In this document: piece by piece, positions 1 through 8,825 of the stretch
Position numbering within the stretch: position 1 is the first letter of the stretch
How the letters are laid out: each line of letters opens with the position of its first letter
NCBI RefSeq assembly: GCF_044542075.1
Contig: NZ_JBITTU010000007.1
Location: forward strand, 124,001-188,000
DNA length: 64,000 nt
Direction: 5' to 3'
DNA from: Leeuwenhoekiella sp044542075
GTDB taxonomy: Bacteria > Bacteroidota > Bacteroidia > Flavobacteriales > Flavobacteriaceae
The notes under the pieces: model-generated
What the model was told of the DNA's origin: nothing
Database searches by the model: none
The model's input: the letters and a program-made list of their open reading frames with translations, nothing else
Made by a program: the position numbers and the translations under genes

Positions 1-756
1 TTCTGGCTTTCCGGTAAGATGGGTGTAATTAGCAACCACATCACTCATATTAGGACCGTAGAAAAAGTAATAGTTCATTTCTCCTCCCGGTGCCCAAAAA
101 TTAGTAACATCTAAACGTTCCTGACAGAAATCGAAGTTTGTTTTGAAACTGTTGTCAAAAAAGATTCCATAAGCCCTCTTTTCTTTTAGACCTATATAAA
201 ACGGTACAGACTTATAAATAGGATCTGTGTCTTTACCAAAAGCATACGAATCTGTAGCCCAGTTGGCAAATCGTTTTCCTCTTAAATTAAGGTGCACGGG
301 CTTATCTCCCAGTCCAAAAAAGGTTTCTCCGGGATGAGCTCGTTTACTCATTTTTACAATGTTTCCACCTAAAGTAAAACTCTCTTCATAATGAAAACCT
401 ATCTCATCTTCATTAATTAAAAACCCTTCACTATCCAGGATTTTAGTTTGTAAACTTATTTTTTCAATCTTAATAATAAGCTTCGTTGTAGTAACGATGT
501 AGAAATTTTTATTTTCGGTAAGCTCAAGGTGATTGTAGCCTATATGACTATCAGGATCTATTGCATACGAGAAATCATCTTCTAAAATCCCTCTAGTGCC
601 ATATCTAAATCGTATAACACTATCCCGCAAAACGGTAAGTTGCAAAACGACTTCATTTAAGGTTGTAAAGTACAGTGTATCTACTTCTTGTCGTACCTCT
701 TTTATATCATTAGGGAATTGATTACCCTTCTGTTCTAACTCTGTATTAATGATCAT
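1..756 (-). CDS. Glycoside hydrolase family 31 alpha-glucosidase, N-terminal part (truncated by window edge)
   Basis: An open frame of 252 codons runs from an ATG at 756 off the left edge without a stop. The translation begins MIINTELEQ and shows GH31 N-terminal beta-sandwich features: a GETFFGLGDK stretch, then a segment like YKSVPFYIG followed by GIFFDNSFKT, typical of the region before the GH31 barrel. The catalytic aspartates lie beyond the window. GH31 enzymes release glucose from alpha-glucans or maltose. It sits 107 bp downstream of glgB on the same strand, so it probably belongs to the glucan operon. Family assignment is good; substrate is inferred. Confidence 0.8.
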   Translation of the reverse strand, partial: MIINTELEQKGNQFPNDIKEVRQEVDTLYFTTLNEVVLQLTVLRDSVIRFRYGTRGILEDDFSYAIDPDSHIGYNHLELTENKNFYIVTTTKLIIKIEKISLQTKILDSEGFLINEDEIGFHYEESFTLGGNIVKMSKRAHPGETFFGLGDKPVHLNLRGKRFANWATDSYAFGKDTDPIYKSVPFYIGLKEKRAYGIFFDNSFKTNFDFCQERLDVTNFWAPGGEMNYYFFYGPNMSDVVANYTHLTGKPE

Positions 757-863
757 AAACCGCGCCTTACAATTATGTTAGCCCTACTAAAGTAAGGGTT
801 TCATCTTCATTTTTATCTAAAGAATTAAAAAATAGTGACTACAACGTTAACGCTGTAAGTCTA

Positions 864-2786
864 CTACTTAAGGGTATATACCATTAATGCTAGTGGTGCC
901 AAATCAACTTGTATGGAATGTTCTCTACCATTCCAAGAGATATCTTCTACCGTTAGTTTATCGGTAATGTAATCGCCACTCCCACCGTAAACTGTTTTAT
1001 TACTATTAAAAATCTCCTTGAGATTCTTTTTTACTTTAAATACTTCGGAAGGTAAACCAATGCGGTAATTTTCTCGGGGTACCGGTGTAAAGTTACAAAT
1101 TACGACAACTGTATCTTTTGGCTTATTGCCTTTTCTCATATACGTAAGCACGCTATTCTCACTGTCATTCCATTCTAGCCACTCAAAACCTTCCCGGCTA
1201 AACTGATTTTCATAAAGAGCAGGATATGTCTTATATAATTTATTTAAATCTCGCACGCAATTTTGTATACCAGAGTGATACTCGTATTCTAGTAAATGCC
1301 AGTCTAAGCTTTGCTGAAAATTCCATTCTGAACTTTGAGCAAACTCACCTCCTTGAAAAATTAGATTTGCTCCGGGATGCGTAAACATATAGCCAAACAT
1401 CAACCTTAAGTTCGCAAAACGTTGCCATTCTGAACCCGGCATTCTGTCTAGAAGAGATTTTTTACCGTAAACCACCTCATCGTGTGATAGCGGCAGCATA
1501 AAATTTTCGGTAAACGCATAGGTCATACTGAAGGTAATGTCTTGCTGATGAAATTTTCTAAATGCAGGATCTTTCTTAAAATACTCCAGTGTATCGTGCA
1601 TCCACCCCATCATCCACTTCATTCCAAAACCTAAACCTCCTGCAAACACAGGACTCGAAACTCCTGCATAATTAGTTGACTCTTCAGCTATGGTTTGTAC
1701 GTCAGGAAAATTCTCATAAACAGAAACATTCAATTCCTTAAAAAAAGAAACGGCGTCTAGATTTTGATTTCCACCAAATTCATTAGGCTCCCACTCCCCA
1801 TCTTCTCTAGAGTAATCAAGATAAAGCATAGAGGCAACTGCATCTACGCGCAAACCGTCAATATGATATTGATCTAGCCAGAATAATGCATTGCTAATTA
1901 AAAATGCGCGTACTTCATTACGACCATAATTAAAAATGTACGATTTCCAGTCTGGATGCCAGCCTTTTCTAGGATCTGGATGCTCATATAAATGAGAACC
2001 GTCGAAATTTCCTAATCCATGAGGATCTTCGGGAAAATGGGAAGGAACCCAGTCTAGAATAACACCTATGCCAGCCTGGTGAAATTTATCTATAAGTAAT
2101 TTAAATTCTTCGGGATATCCAAAACGTGATGTTGGCGCAAAATATCCGGTAAGTTGATATCCCCAACTAGGATCGTAAGGATACTCCATAATGGGCATAA
2201 ACTCAACATGAGTAAACTGCATATCCTTAACATAGCTCACCAGATCGTCTGCCATTTCTGTATAGCTGAGACTTCGGTTTTCTTCTCCTGTTTTTCTCCA
2301 GGAGCTTAAATGAACTTCATAAACAGAGTACGGAGCATCAAGTGCATTTTTGGTACTTCGGCTTGCCATCCACTTCTTATCCTTCCACTTGTAATCTGCT
2401 TCATAAACTACAGATGCTGTCTTAGGCGGGTGTTCTGCTCTACGTGCAAACGGATCTGCTTTTTCAGTCTTTATATCATTATTAGTAGACTGTATTTTGT
2501 ATTTATAAATAGTGCCGGCTGCGACTCCCGGTAAAAACCCTTCCCAAATTCCGCTACCATCCCAACGTACATTAAGTTTATGATCACCTTCTATCCAAAA
2601 ATTAAAGTCTCCCACAACCGATACTGCTTTTGCGCTAGGAGCCCATACTGCAAAATAAGTACCCTTTACGCCATTAACGGTTGTGGGATGTGAACCTAGT
2701 TTTTCATAGAGTCTAAAATGTTTTCCGGATTTAAAAAGATCTATATCAAAGTCAGAAAAAAGACTATACACTTGTACGTTACTCAT
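864..2786 (-). CDS. glgB: 1,4-alpha-glucan branching enzyme GlgB
   Basis: 640 residues, the usual length for GlgB. An N-terminal CBM48-like domain (about 30-120) precedes a GH13 barrel. Visible GH13 motifs are DWVPSH (245-250), GLRVDAV with nucleophile Asp315, AEES with acid/base Glu368, and LPLSHDEV. The enzyme cuts alpha-1,4 chains and rejoins them as alpha-1,6 branches in cytoplasmic glycogen-like glucan. Its ATG overlaps the end of the maltokinase gene by 8 bp (ATGAGTAA), which suggests translational coupling. With the GlgE and maltokinase genes upstream it would branch chains made from maltose-1-phosphate. Confidence 0.96.
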   Translation of the reverse strand: MSNVQVYSLFSDFDIDLFKSGKHFRLYEKLGSHPTTVNGVKGTYFAVWAPSAKAVSVVGDFNFWIEGDHKLNVRWDGSGIWEGFLPGVAAGTIYKYKIQSTNNDIKTEKADPFARRAEHPPKTASVVYEADYKWKDKKWMASRSTKNALDAPYSVYEVHLSSWRKTGEENRSLSYTEMADDLVSYVKDMQFTHVEFMPIMEYPYDPSWGYQLTGYFAPTSRFGYPEEFKLLIDKFHQAGIGVILDWVPSHFPEDPHGLGNFDGSHLYEHPDPRKGWHPDWKSYIFNYGRNEVRAFLISNALFWLDQYHIDGLRVDAVASMLYLDYSREDGEWEPNEFGGNQNLDAVSFFKELNVSVYENFPDVQTIAEESTNYAGVSSPVFAGGLGFGMKWMMGWMHDTLEYFKKDPAFRKFHQQDITFSMTYAFTENFMLPLSHDEVVYGKKSLLDRMPGSEWQRFANLRLMFGYMFTHPGANLIFQGGEFAQSSEWNFQQSLDWHLLEYEYHSGIQNCVRDLNKLYKTYPALYENQFSREGFEWLEWNDSENSVLTYMRKGNKPKDTVVVICNFTPVPRENYRIGLPSEVFKVKKNLKEIFNSNKTVYGGSGDYITDKLTVEDISWNGREHSIQVDLAPLALMVYTLK

Positions 2787-4416
2787 AATTTTGTTGGTTA
2801 AGTATATTTGAGATTCCTTTTAGGGGAATAATTGCCCAGGTGGGTCTGGCATTTAGCTCATAACCCAGCTCATACACCGCTTTTTCAAGCAAGCAATATT
2901 GCAATAAAAATTCGATTTCTTTAATGTAGCCTATGTTTAAATTGGCTGTTTGAACTTCTGTAATATAGGTCTTTAAAAATACTCCTACGATATGGCTATA
3001 TAAGACGTCTGCTATTTTAAAAAGATCTTCCTGATTAAGATTAAGTTCACTCTCGTTATTAAATATGGTAGCATAAATAGCATAATTAAAAGATCTAAAT
3101 ATACCCGCAATATCTTTTATAGGAGGTTGCTTTACTTTACGGTCCCTAATTGTGCTCTCTGGCTCACCTTCAAAATCAATTATATAAAAATCGTGATCCT
3201 GAACTAAAATTTGCCCTAGATGATAATCGCCGTGAATACGTATACGCTCACTTTTAAGTTTATCTTCATCAAAATCAAGAAGCTGTTTTCGTATAATTTT
3301 TTTCTTACTCAGCAGTTCTTCAGCTAGTTCAAGCGCTAATCCATTAAGCTTATAAATGTTATTTTCAACTAAATTTATTCGGTTTTCAAACTGATAAATA
3401 AGACGGTTTTTTAACCATACAGTATAATCATTTCCAAAAGCCTGTGGGGTAAATGCTGTGTTAGATCGCTCTGATCCCAGCGCAATATGCATCTGAGCAG
3501 TACGTTTTGCTATCTGTGCCACATCTGTAAAAAAACTTTGAGGACACCAGGCTAAAATTTCTGATGGAATCTGATCTATGGGTATTTGCTGCAGATATTT
3601 AGTGGCTTGTAGAAAATCTACATTTGGTTTTTGTCTTGATAATTCTTCAAATATAAGTTTTACTTCGTGTGTAAAATACTCCCACGCATCACCTTGATTA
3701 GGTACTAAAGCCTGCAGTAAGCCTAATGTAATTACATTTTTATTACTAAAGCGCAATGTTATACTTCCTAGATATTTTGGAGTATTAGTAAATGTCCCCT
3801 TCATTGTTAAATACTTACTAATCTCATAATCGGGATTTTCATCTACATAAACCCTTCTGAATATTTTTAGAATGTATTTATCATTATAAATTATTGATGT
3901 ATTACTTTGCTCAACGCCCATAAGTCTGCTACTCTCATAACACTTTGCCTCATTAGTACGTCCTCGTCTGTAAGCTACTTCTTTATATTTAAACTTATCA
4001 CCCTCGAGTATTTTTTCAAATATTTGCTTTCTAAATGATTCTAAAATAAGCGCATCAACGAGATAGCCTTCTACCCCATTTAATTTTATACGTACTATGT
4101 AGTTATCCCCTATAAGTTCTGCATCTGTAACAAATGCAACGGGTAGAAAATAATTTTGAACAAAAGCTTCCTTGTAATTCACTTCGAGAACGATACCATA
4201 AAATAAATCTCCTTCTCGCTCAATAGGAAAATCATCAATAATTTCTATATACTTTAAAGCACTTGCTTTACCGCCATACCAACGTTGATTTAAAATATAT
4301 TGCTCAAGGATATTCTCACAGAGCTCTTTTCTAAAGCGCTCTTCTTCTAGTAAGTTTTTCCATTCTACATCATAGTGTATTAAACAACTCCCCGCTCCCT
4401 GATTATCCTGACTCAT
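2779..4416 (-). CDS. mak: Maltokinase (trehalose-synthase-associated kinase, Pep2/Mak family)
   Basis: 545 residues. The N-terminal QRWYGGK signature (44-50) of this family is present, as are an ATP-site lysine in ILKIFRR and the aminoglycoside-kinase-like catalytic loop HGDYH (395-399) followed by DFEGEP (414-419). Family members phosphorylate maltose to alpha-maltose-1-phosphate, the donor used by GlgE. In many bacteria this domain is fused to trehalose synthase TreS; here it stands alone. It lies 40 bp downstream of glgE and overlaps glgB by 8 bp, so the three genes form one operon. No TreS is seen in the window. Confidence 0.9.
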   Translation of the reverse strand: MSQDNQGAGSCLIHYDVEWKNLLEEERFRKELCENILEQYILNQRWYGGKASALKYIEIIDDFPIEREGDLFYGIVLEVNYKEAFVQNYFLPVAFVTDAELIGDNYIVRIKLNGVEGYLVDALILESFRKQIFEKILEGDKFKYKEVAYRRGRTNEAKCYESSRLMGVEQSNTSIIYNDKYILKIFRRVYVDENPDYEISKYLTMKGTFTNTPKYLGSITLRFSNKNVITLGLLQALVPNQGDAWEYFTHEVKLIFEELSRQKPNVDFLQATKYLQQIPIDQIPSEILAWCPQSFFTDVAQIAKRTAQMHIALGSERSNTAFTPQAFGNDYTVWLKNRLIYQFENRINLVENNIYKLNGLALELAEELLSKKKIIRKQLLDFDEDKLKSERIRIHGDYHLGQILVQDHDFYIIDFEGEPESTIRDRKVKQPPIKDIAGIFRSFNYAIYATIFNNESELNLNQEDLFKIADVLYSHIVGVFLKTYITEVQTANLNIGYIKEIEFLLQYCLLEKAVYELGYELNARPTWAIIPLKGISNILNQQNYE

Positions 4417-4456
4417 AGTTTATTTGTTCTTTGTTAGTTTTTAATATTAGCTGTTT

Positions 4457-6391
4457 TTACCTAAAAATCTGGAAAATATGAAAAGGCAATGATGGGTGCA
4501 GCTCAATATAATTCCATTCTTCATTCCAATGATATGTGCTGTCAGTTATCAAATCTTTTACCATAATATGCGCGCCCGGGGTATGACGCATTAACTCATA
4601 AGGTAGTCGTACTCTTCCTGATTGTTTGTAATACGGGTCAAGACTTGCAACGATTAGAAGTTCGTTAGTCATGTCTTGATTCCATTTATAATATGCGATA
4701 AGGCCTTCATTACCTATCTCACAAAATCTAATATTATTAGTCTGCTGCAGTGCAGCTTGCTCCTTACGTATGGCGTTAATTTTAGTTATTACACGTATCA
4801 GTTTATTATCTGTGTTCCAATCCCAATGCTGAACCTGATACTTTTCAGAATTATAATACTCTTCTTTCCCGGGTACGGCTTCAGAAACCATAAATTCATA
4901 AACAGGACCATAGAGACCTATATTACTGCTCATCGTTGCTGCTAGCGCATACCTTATTAGATGCTGCGCTTCATTTGCTCCTTGCAAATGATACGGATTT
5001 ATATCTGGAGTATTGGGCCAAAAATTAGGTCTGTAGTATTCTTTTTGTTTGGTTTGTGTAAGCTCAGTCATATACTGCGTTAGCTCGTGTTTGCTCGTTC
5101 TCCACGTAAAATAGGTGTAAGACTGGCTGTAACCCTCTTTACCTAATTGCTGCATTACCTTAGGTCTGGAGAATGCCTCGGCTAAGAACAACACATCTGG
5201 ATGTTTTTTCTTGATTTCTGAAATAAACCAGTTCCAGAAGTAAAATGGCTTGGTATGCGGGTTATCTACTCTAAAGATATTTATTCCTAAATCTATCCAA
5301 TGGAAAGCTACACTTAAAAGCTCTTTCCACAGGTCTTTGTAGTCATCAGATTCCCAATTAAAGTTTACAATATCCTGATATTTTTTAGGCGGGTTTTCTG
5401 CATATTGCATTGTACCGTCTGGTCGTTTCTTAAACCAGGATGGGTGTTGTTTAAGGTAAGGATGATCAGGTGCTGCCTGAAACGCAAGATCCATTGCAAT
5501 TTCAATCCCCATTGCATCTGCCTTTTTAATTAAATGTTTAAAGTCTTTCTCAGAACCCAGTTCAGGATGTATCGCTTTATGACCTCCAAATTTAGAACCT
5601 ATTCCCCACGGCACACCGCTATCTCCTTCAGCAGCATTAACAGCGTTATTTTTTCCTTTTCGATTTACTTCTCCTATGGGATGTATGGGAGGAAAATACA
5701 ATGTATCAAACCCCATAGCTGCAACGCGAGGCAATAAACGCTCACAATCTTTAAACGTACCGTGCTTACCGGGCACTTCACTCGCTGATCTAGGAAAAAA
5801 CTCATACCACGTACTAAAACCAGCCTTTTTTCGGTCTACATAAACCTGAAGTACCTTACTGTCTTTAGCAAATTTGCGGGTAGGGTTGTCTAAAAATATT
5901 TGGTGTAGATCGCCAGATTGCGCTATTGCTATAGCCTCATCATAACGCGCTTCATCTGCAAAAGCTTCCTTAGCATTTTTTAAATACTTCTTACCCTCCT
6001 TATCAAGCTGCTTTTCAATGGCTTTTATATACTGAATACCATCTAACAACTCACTCTTCACGTATTGACCATCCTTTAGTTTTGCTTCAATACCGTGCTG
6101 CCAGTTTAAGGCGTGATCTATCCAACCACTAATTTTATAATCGTAAAAACCCTGATTTTCAACATTAAATACACCGGTATACACATCATTCTCTAGAGGT
6201 GTTAGCCGTATCGTTTCCCAGTTTTTAGAATGCTCCCAATTGTAACAAATTTCTGCCTGTAACACGTCGTGACCGTCTCCCAGTACATCTGCGGTTACCT
6301 CAATTAACTCTCCTACTACTCTTTTTATAAAAAACTCACCATTTTGTAATTGGGGCTCTATATTTTGTATTACGATACGTTCTCGTGTCAA
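4457..6391 (-). CDS. glgE: Alpha-1,4-glucan:maltose-1-phosphate maltosyltransferase GlgE
   Basis: 644 residues, the usual GlgE length. An N-terminal sandwich domain (about 15-120) is followed by a helical segment and a GH13-like barrel. GlgE hallmarks are FPPIHPIG (233-240) with RKGKNN just after, the nucleophile in FRVDNPHTKPF (Asp376), and AEAFSRP with Glu405. The enzyme transfers maltosyl units from maltose-1-phosphate to growing alpha-1,4-glucan. First gene of the minus-strand operon glgE-mak-glgB-GH31. The divergent upstream region shared with msrB carries an inverted repeat. Confidence 0.95.
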   Translation of the reverse strand: MTRERIVIQNIEPQLQNGEFFIKRVVGELIEVTADVLGDGHDVLQAEICYNWEHSKNWETIRLTPLENDVYTGVFNVENQGFYDYKISGWIDHALNWQHGIEAKLKDGQYVKSELLDGIQYIKAIEKQLDKEGKKYLKNAKEAFADEARYDEAIAIAQSGDLHQIFLDNPTRKFAKDSKVLQVYVDRKKAGFSTWYEFFPRSASEVPGKHGTFKDCERLLPRVAAMGFDTLYFPPIHPIGEVNRKGKNNAVNAAEGDSGVPWGIGSKFGGHKAIHPELGSEKDFKHLIKKADAMGIEIAMDLAFQAAPDHPYLKQHPSWFKKRPDGTMQYAENPPKKYQDIVNFNWESDDYKDLWKELLSVAFHWIDLGINIFRVDNPHTKPFYFWNWFISEIKKKHPDVLFLAEAFSRPKVMQQLGKEGYSQSYTYFTWRTSKHELTQYMTELTQTKQKEYYRPNFWPNTPDINPYHLQGANEAQHLIRYALAATMSSNIGLYGPVYEFMVSEAVPGKEEYYNSEKYQVQHWDWNTDNKLIRVITKINAIRKEQAALQQTNNIRFCEIGNEGLIAYYKWNQDMTNELLIVASLDPYYKQSGRVRLPYELMRHTPGAHIMVKDLITDSTYHWNEEWNYIELHPSLPFHIFQIFR

Positions 6392-6468
6392 AATTGAATA
6401 TGTTTTAAAAGTTGATACCTAAAATTAGCACTAATTAATTATATGAGTACGTAAAATACTAATTTGAC

Positions 6469-6489
6469 GACTCTTTAACAAAAAGAGTC
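6469..6489. promoter_or_regulatory. Inverted repeat between divergent glgE and msrB
   Basis: GACTCTTT (6469-6476) and AAAGAGTC (6482-6489) are perfect 8-bp inverted arms around a 5-base spacer, AACAA. The repeat lies 78 bp upstream of glgE and 83 bp upstream of msrB. There is no strong T run right after either arm, so a binding site is as likely as a terminator. The role is inferred from position only. Confidence 0.4.
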
Positions 6490-6571
6490 TGTTAGTTAGG
6501 CTTTTGTTAAATAATCGACCAATACTGCGGCAAGCTTTACGCTTTAATTAATTTTATCAAAAAATAGATCT

Positions 6572-7042
6572 ATGAGAAAATTAGTAATACTTAGCCTTTT
6601 GGTTTCCTTAACCGCATGTAAAGGCACAGCACAAAAAGAAAAAAAAGAATCTTTTGAAGTTAATAAAACAGAAGCAGAATGGAAAGCTTCTTTAACATCA
6701 GAGCAATTTTACATTCTTAGGGAAGAAGGTACAGAACGCCCCTTTAGCAGTGAATTGCTTAATATTAAAAAGGAAGGAACTTACGTATGTGCAGCTTGTG
6801 AAACACCGGTTTTTAAAAGCAATACTAAGTTTGATAGTGGGACCGGCTGGCCATCATTTTACGACTACATTGAAGGTAATGTAGCATTTTCTACAGACCA
6901 AAAATTAGGGTATACCCGCAACGAAGAACATTGTGCAACCTGTGGCGGTCACTTAGGTCACGTGTTTGATGATGGACCAAAACCAACGGGTAAGCGCCAC
7001 TGTATTAATGGTGACGCTCTAAAATTTGTTCCTGCGAATTAA
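6572..7042 (+). CDS. msrB: Peptide-methionine (R)-S-oxide reductase MsrB, lipoprotein form
   Basis: 156 residues. The N-terminus is a lipoprotein signal with lipobox LTAC (Cys16), so the enzyme is probably membrane-anchored in the cell envelope. The SelR/MsrB domain has two zinc CxxC pairs (CAAC and CATC), the GHLGHVFDDGP signature and the catalytic cysteine in RHCIN (Cys144). It reduces methionine-R-sulfoxide in oxidised proteins. A second MsrB without a signal sequence follows directly, giving an envelope and a cytoplasmic pair. Divergent from glgE. Confidence 0.95.
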   Translation: MRKLVILSLLVSLTACKGTAQKEKKESFEVNKTEAEWKASLTSEQFYILREEGTERPFSSELLNIKKEGTYVCAACETPVFKSNTKFDSGTGWPSFYDYIEGNVAFSTDQKLGYTRNEEHCATCGGHLGHVFDDGPKPTGKRHCINGDALKFVPAN

Positions 7043-7119
7043 GCACTGAACTTTGCATTTAAGTAATAAAAGAATTAATGAGAGATTTCCGTAGTTACGG
7101 AAATGAAAAAAAACTAGTC

Positions 7120-7521
7120 ATGAAAGAATACCCTATACAAAAAACAGAAGCTGAGTGGAAAGAACAGCTGGGACCAGAACGGTATTATGTGCTACGTCAA
7201 AGTGGTACAGAACGACCACATACCGGTAAATATAATTTGCATTTTGATAAAAATGGAAGCTATCACTGTGGCGCTTGTGATGCAAAACTGTTTAAAGCAA
7301 ACAGTAAATTTGAAAGCGGCTGTGGCTGGCCAAGCTTTGACGAGTCTATAGAAGGTGCTGTAGAATATGTACGTGATACTACCTTAGGAATGATGCGCAC
7401 CGAAATACTTTGTGCAAACTGCGGGAGCCACTTAGGCCACGTATTTGATGATGGCCCCACAAAAACTGGACAGCGTTATTGTGTTAATAGCGCTTCAATA
7501 GACTTTGAGACAAATCAGTAA
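7120..7521 (+). CDS. msrB: Peptide-methionine (R)-S-oxide reductase MsrB, cytoplasmic form
   Basis: 133 residues from the ATG at 7120; the frame stays open to an ATG at 7078, but the extra 14 residues are not part of the family and the family usually starts near MKEYPIQKTEAEW. Zinc motifs CGAC and CANC, GSHLGHVFDDGP and catalytic RYCVN (Cys121) are all present. No signal peptide is seen. It lies 77 bp after the lipoprotein MsrB, and the two share the xKTEAEWK start and overall order, so they look like a duplicated pair for two compartments. Confidence 0.93.
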   Translation: MKEYPIQKTEAEWKEQLGPERYYVLRQSGTERPHTGKYNLHFDKNGSYHCGACDAKLFKANSKFESGCGWPSFDESIEGAVEYVRDTTLGMMRTEILCANCGSHLGHVFDDGPTKTGQRYCVNSASIDFETNQ

Positions 7522-7602
7522 TTTATAAATAAACTCAAGGAGTATTTTTTTGGAACAACTCTTGATATACTTTAAAATGTAAATTAATTAAAAAACTAAA
7601 AC

Positions 7603-8148
7603 ATGAAAAAAATAACAATAATTCTTAGCTTATTTACCATAATACTTGCCTCTTGTTCCGGTTCTGACGGAAGAGATGGAATAGATGGTCTTGATGGAAT
7701 AAATACGCTAAGTGCTGTGTTTGAAGTTACAGACATAGATTACGTTTATGATAGCGCAAATAATGAATGGTTTACTCAAAACCCTATTCCTTTTGATGGA
7801 GTAGAAGTACTAGAGGGAGATGCAGTATTAGTATATCTAGCAGACGGGACTGTCACTGCATCAGATGGTCAACCAACAGATTTATGGAAATTAATGCCAA
7901 TTACTTTTTTTGATGCTAGTGGTGAATTTCAGTATGAGTTCAATTATACATTTGATAGCGTAGAATTGAATATTGTTGGAAACTTCGATTTAAGTACTTT
8001 AAATGATGCTGCCGTCTCAAATCAAAAAGTAAGAATTGTAGTCATTCCTGCTGAATATGCTCAGGATTTTAATGGAAACTTCTCAAATTATAATGAAGTA
8101 ATGTCAACTTTAGAATTAAAGGAATCTGATATTCAAGTATTAGACTAA
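7603..8148 (+). CDS. Small lipoprotein of unknown function with a collagen-like stretch
   Basis: 181 residues with a lipoprotein signal, lipobox LASC (Cys18). Immediately after the cysteine comes GSDGRDGIDGLDG, a short run of Gly-x-x triplets, seen at the N-terminus of several Bacteroidota surface lipoproteins. The rest is acidic and beta-rich, with no catalytic motif that I recognise. It is followed 22 bp later by the uracil-DNA-glycosylase-family gene. Location is well supported; function is unknown. Confidence 0.75.
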   Translation: MKKITIILSLFTIILASCSGSDGRDGIDGLDGINTLSAVFEVTDIDYVYDSANNEWFTQNPIPFDGVEVLEGDAVLVYLADGTVTASDGQPTDLWKLMPITFFDASGEFQYEFNYTFDSVELNIVGNFDLSTLNDAAVSNQKVRIVVIPAEYAQDFNGNFSNYNEVMSTLELKESDIQVLD

Positions 8149-8170
8149 AGAATCTTATTAAATAAATTTT

Positions 8171-8740
8171 ATGAAAGGCTTACTCACGGAAATACGCAAT
8201 TGTACCGTTTGTAAGCCTTTTTTGCCTTTGGGTGCTAACCCTATTATTTCGGCTACGCCAAAAAGTAAAATCATTTTAGCAAGTCAGGCGCCCGGAAGAA
8301 TTGCTCACGAAAAATCTCTTGCCTGGGATGACCCTAGTGGAAGGCGTCTACGAGAATGGTTAGGAGTTGATGAAGAACTCTTTTATAATCCCGATAATTT
8401 TGCGGTATTACCCTTAGGATTTTGCTTTCCTGGGAAAAGTAAAACGGGCGATTTACCTCCCAGACCCGAGTGCGCTCCACTATGGCACCAGCAGGTTGTA
8501 GAAAAATTTGAAGAAAATCCACTTTATATTTTAATTGGTAACCATGCGCAAAGCTATTATCTAAAAGACAAGCTATCCCTCACAAAGCGTATTCAGAATT
8601 TTGTTGATTACTTACCAAAATATTTTGTCCTCCCTCATCCCTCACCCGTAAATCACTTCTGGATAAATAAAAACAAGTGGTTTTTAACCGATGTGCTTCC
8701 TCACTTACAACAGGAAATCAAGCACCGATTGCAGCTATAA
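8171..8740 (+). CDS. Uracil-DNA glycosylase superfamily protein
   Basis: 189 residues. The N-terminal CTVCKP segment resembles the start of the family-4/5-like proteins, SQAPGR matches motif 1 (usually GxxPG), DPSGRRLREWLG is the expected following helix, and LPHPSPVNHFW is the C-terminal His-Pro-Ser motif. This is the COG1573-like UDG fold, which removes uracil or related bases from DNA. The motif-1 residue that activates water in classical UDGs is not obvious, so the exact base specificity is uncertain. Confidence 0.85.
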   Translation: MKGLLTEIRNCTVCKPFLPLGANPIISATPKSKIILASQAPGRIAHEKSLAWDDPSGRRLREWLGVDEELFYNPDNFAVLPLGFCFPGKSKTGDLPPRPECAPLWHQQVVEKFEENPLYILIGNHAQSYYLKDKLSLTKRIQNFVDYLPKYFVLPHPSPVNHFWINKNKWFLTDVLPHLQQEIKHRLQL

Positions 8741-8793
8741 AACAACGTGTAAATCCAGAGAAGTTCCGGTTCGTTTTTTAGGCTTTTTATGTG

Positions 8794-8801
8794 TAAATTT
8801 G
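8794..8801 (+). promoter_or_regulatory. Bacteroidota -7 element before dihydrolipoyl dehydrogenase
   Basis: TAAATTTG matches TAnnTTTG and ends 25 bp before the ATG at 8826. It lies inside the longer open frame, so it supports the shorter start. No clear -33 TTG at the usual spacing. Confidence 0.5.
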
Positions 8802-8825
8802 TCGCTTCAAATTTCACTGATAACT

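Noticed and set aside
7078..7119. Fourteen extra residues on the second MsrB
   Set aside because: They are not part of the MsrB family and the normal start motif begins at 7120, although translation from 7078 cannot be excluded.
8691..8825. Longer N-terminus for dihydrolipoyl dehydrogenase
   Set aside because: The extra 45 residues overlap the previous gene, have no family match and contain a -7 promoter element.
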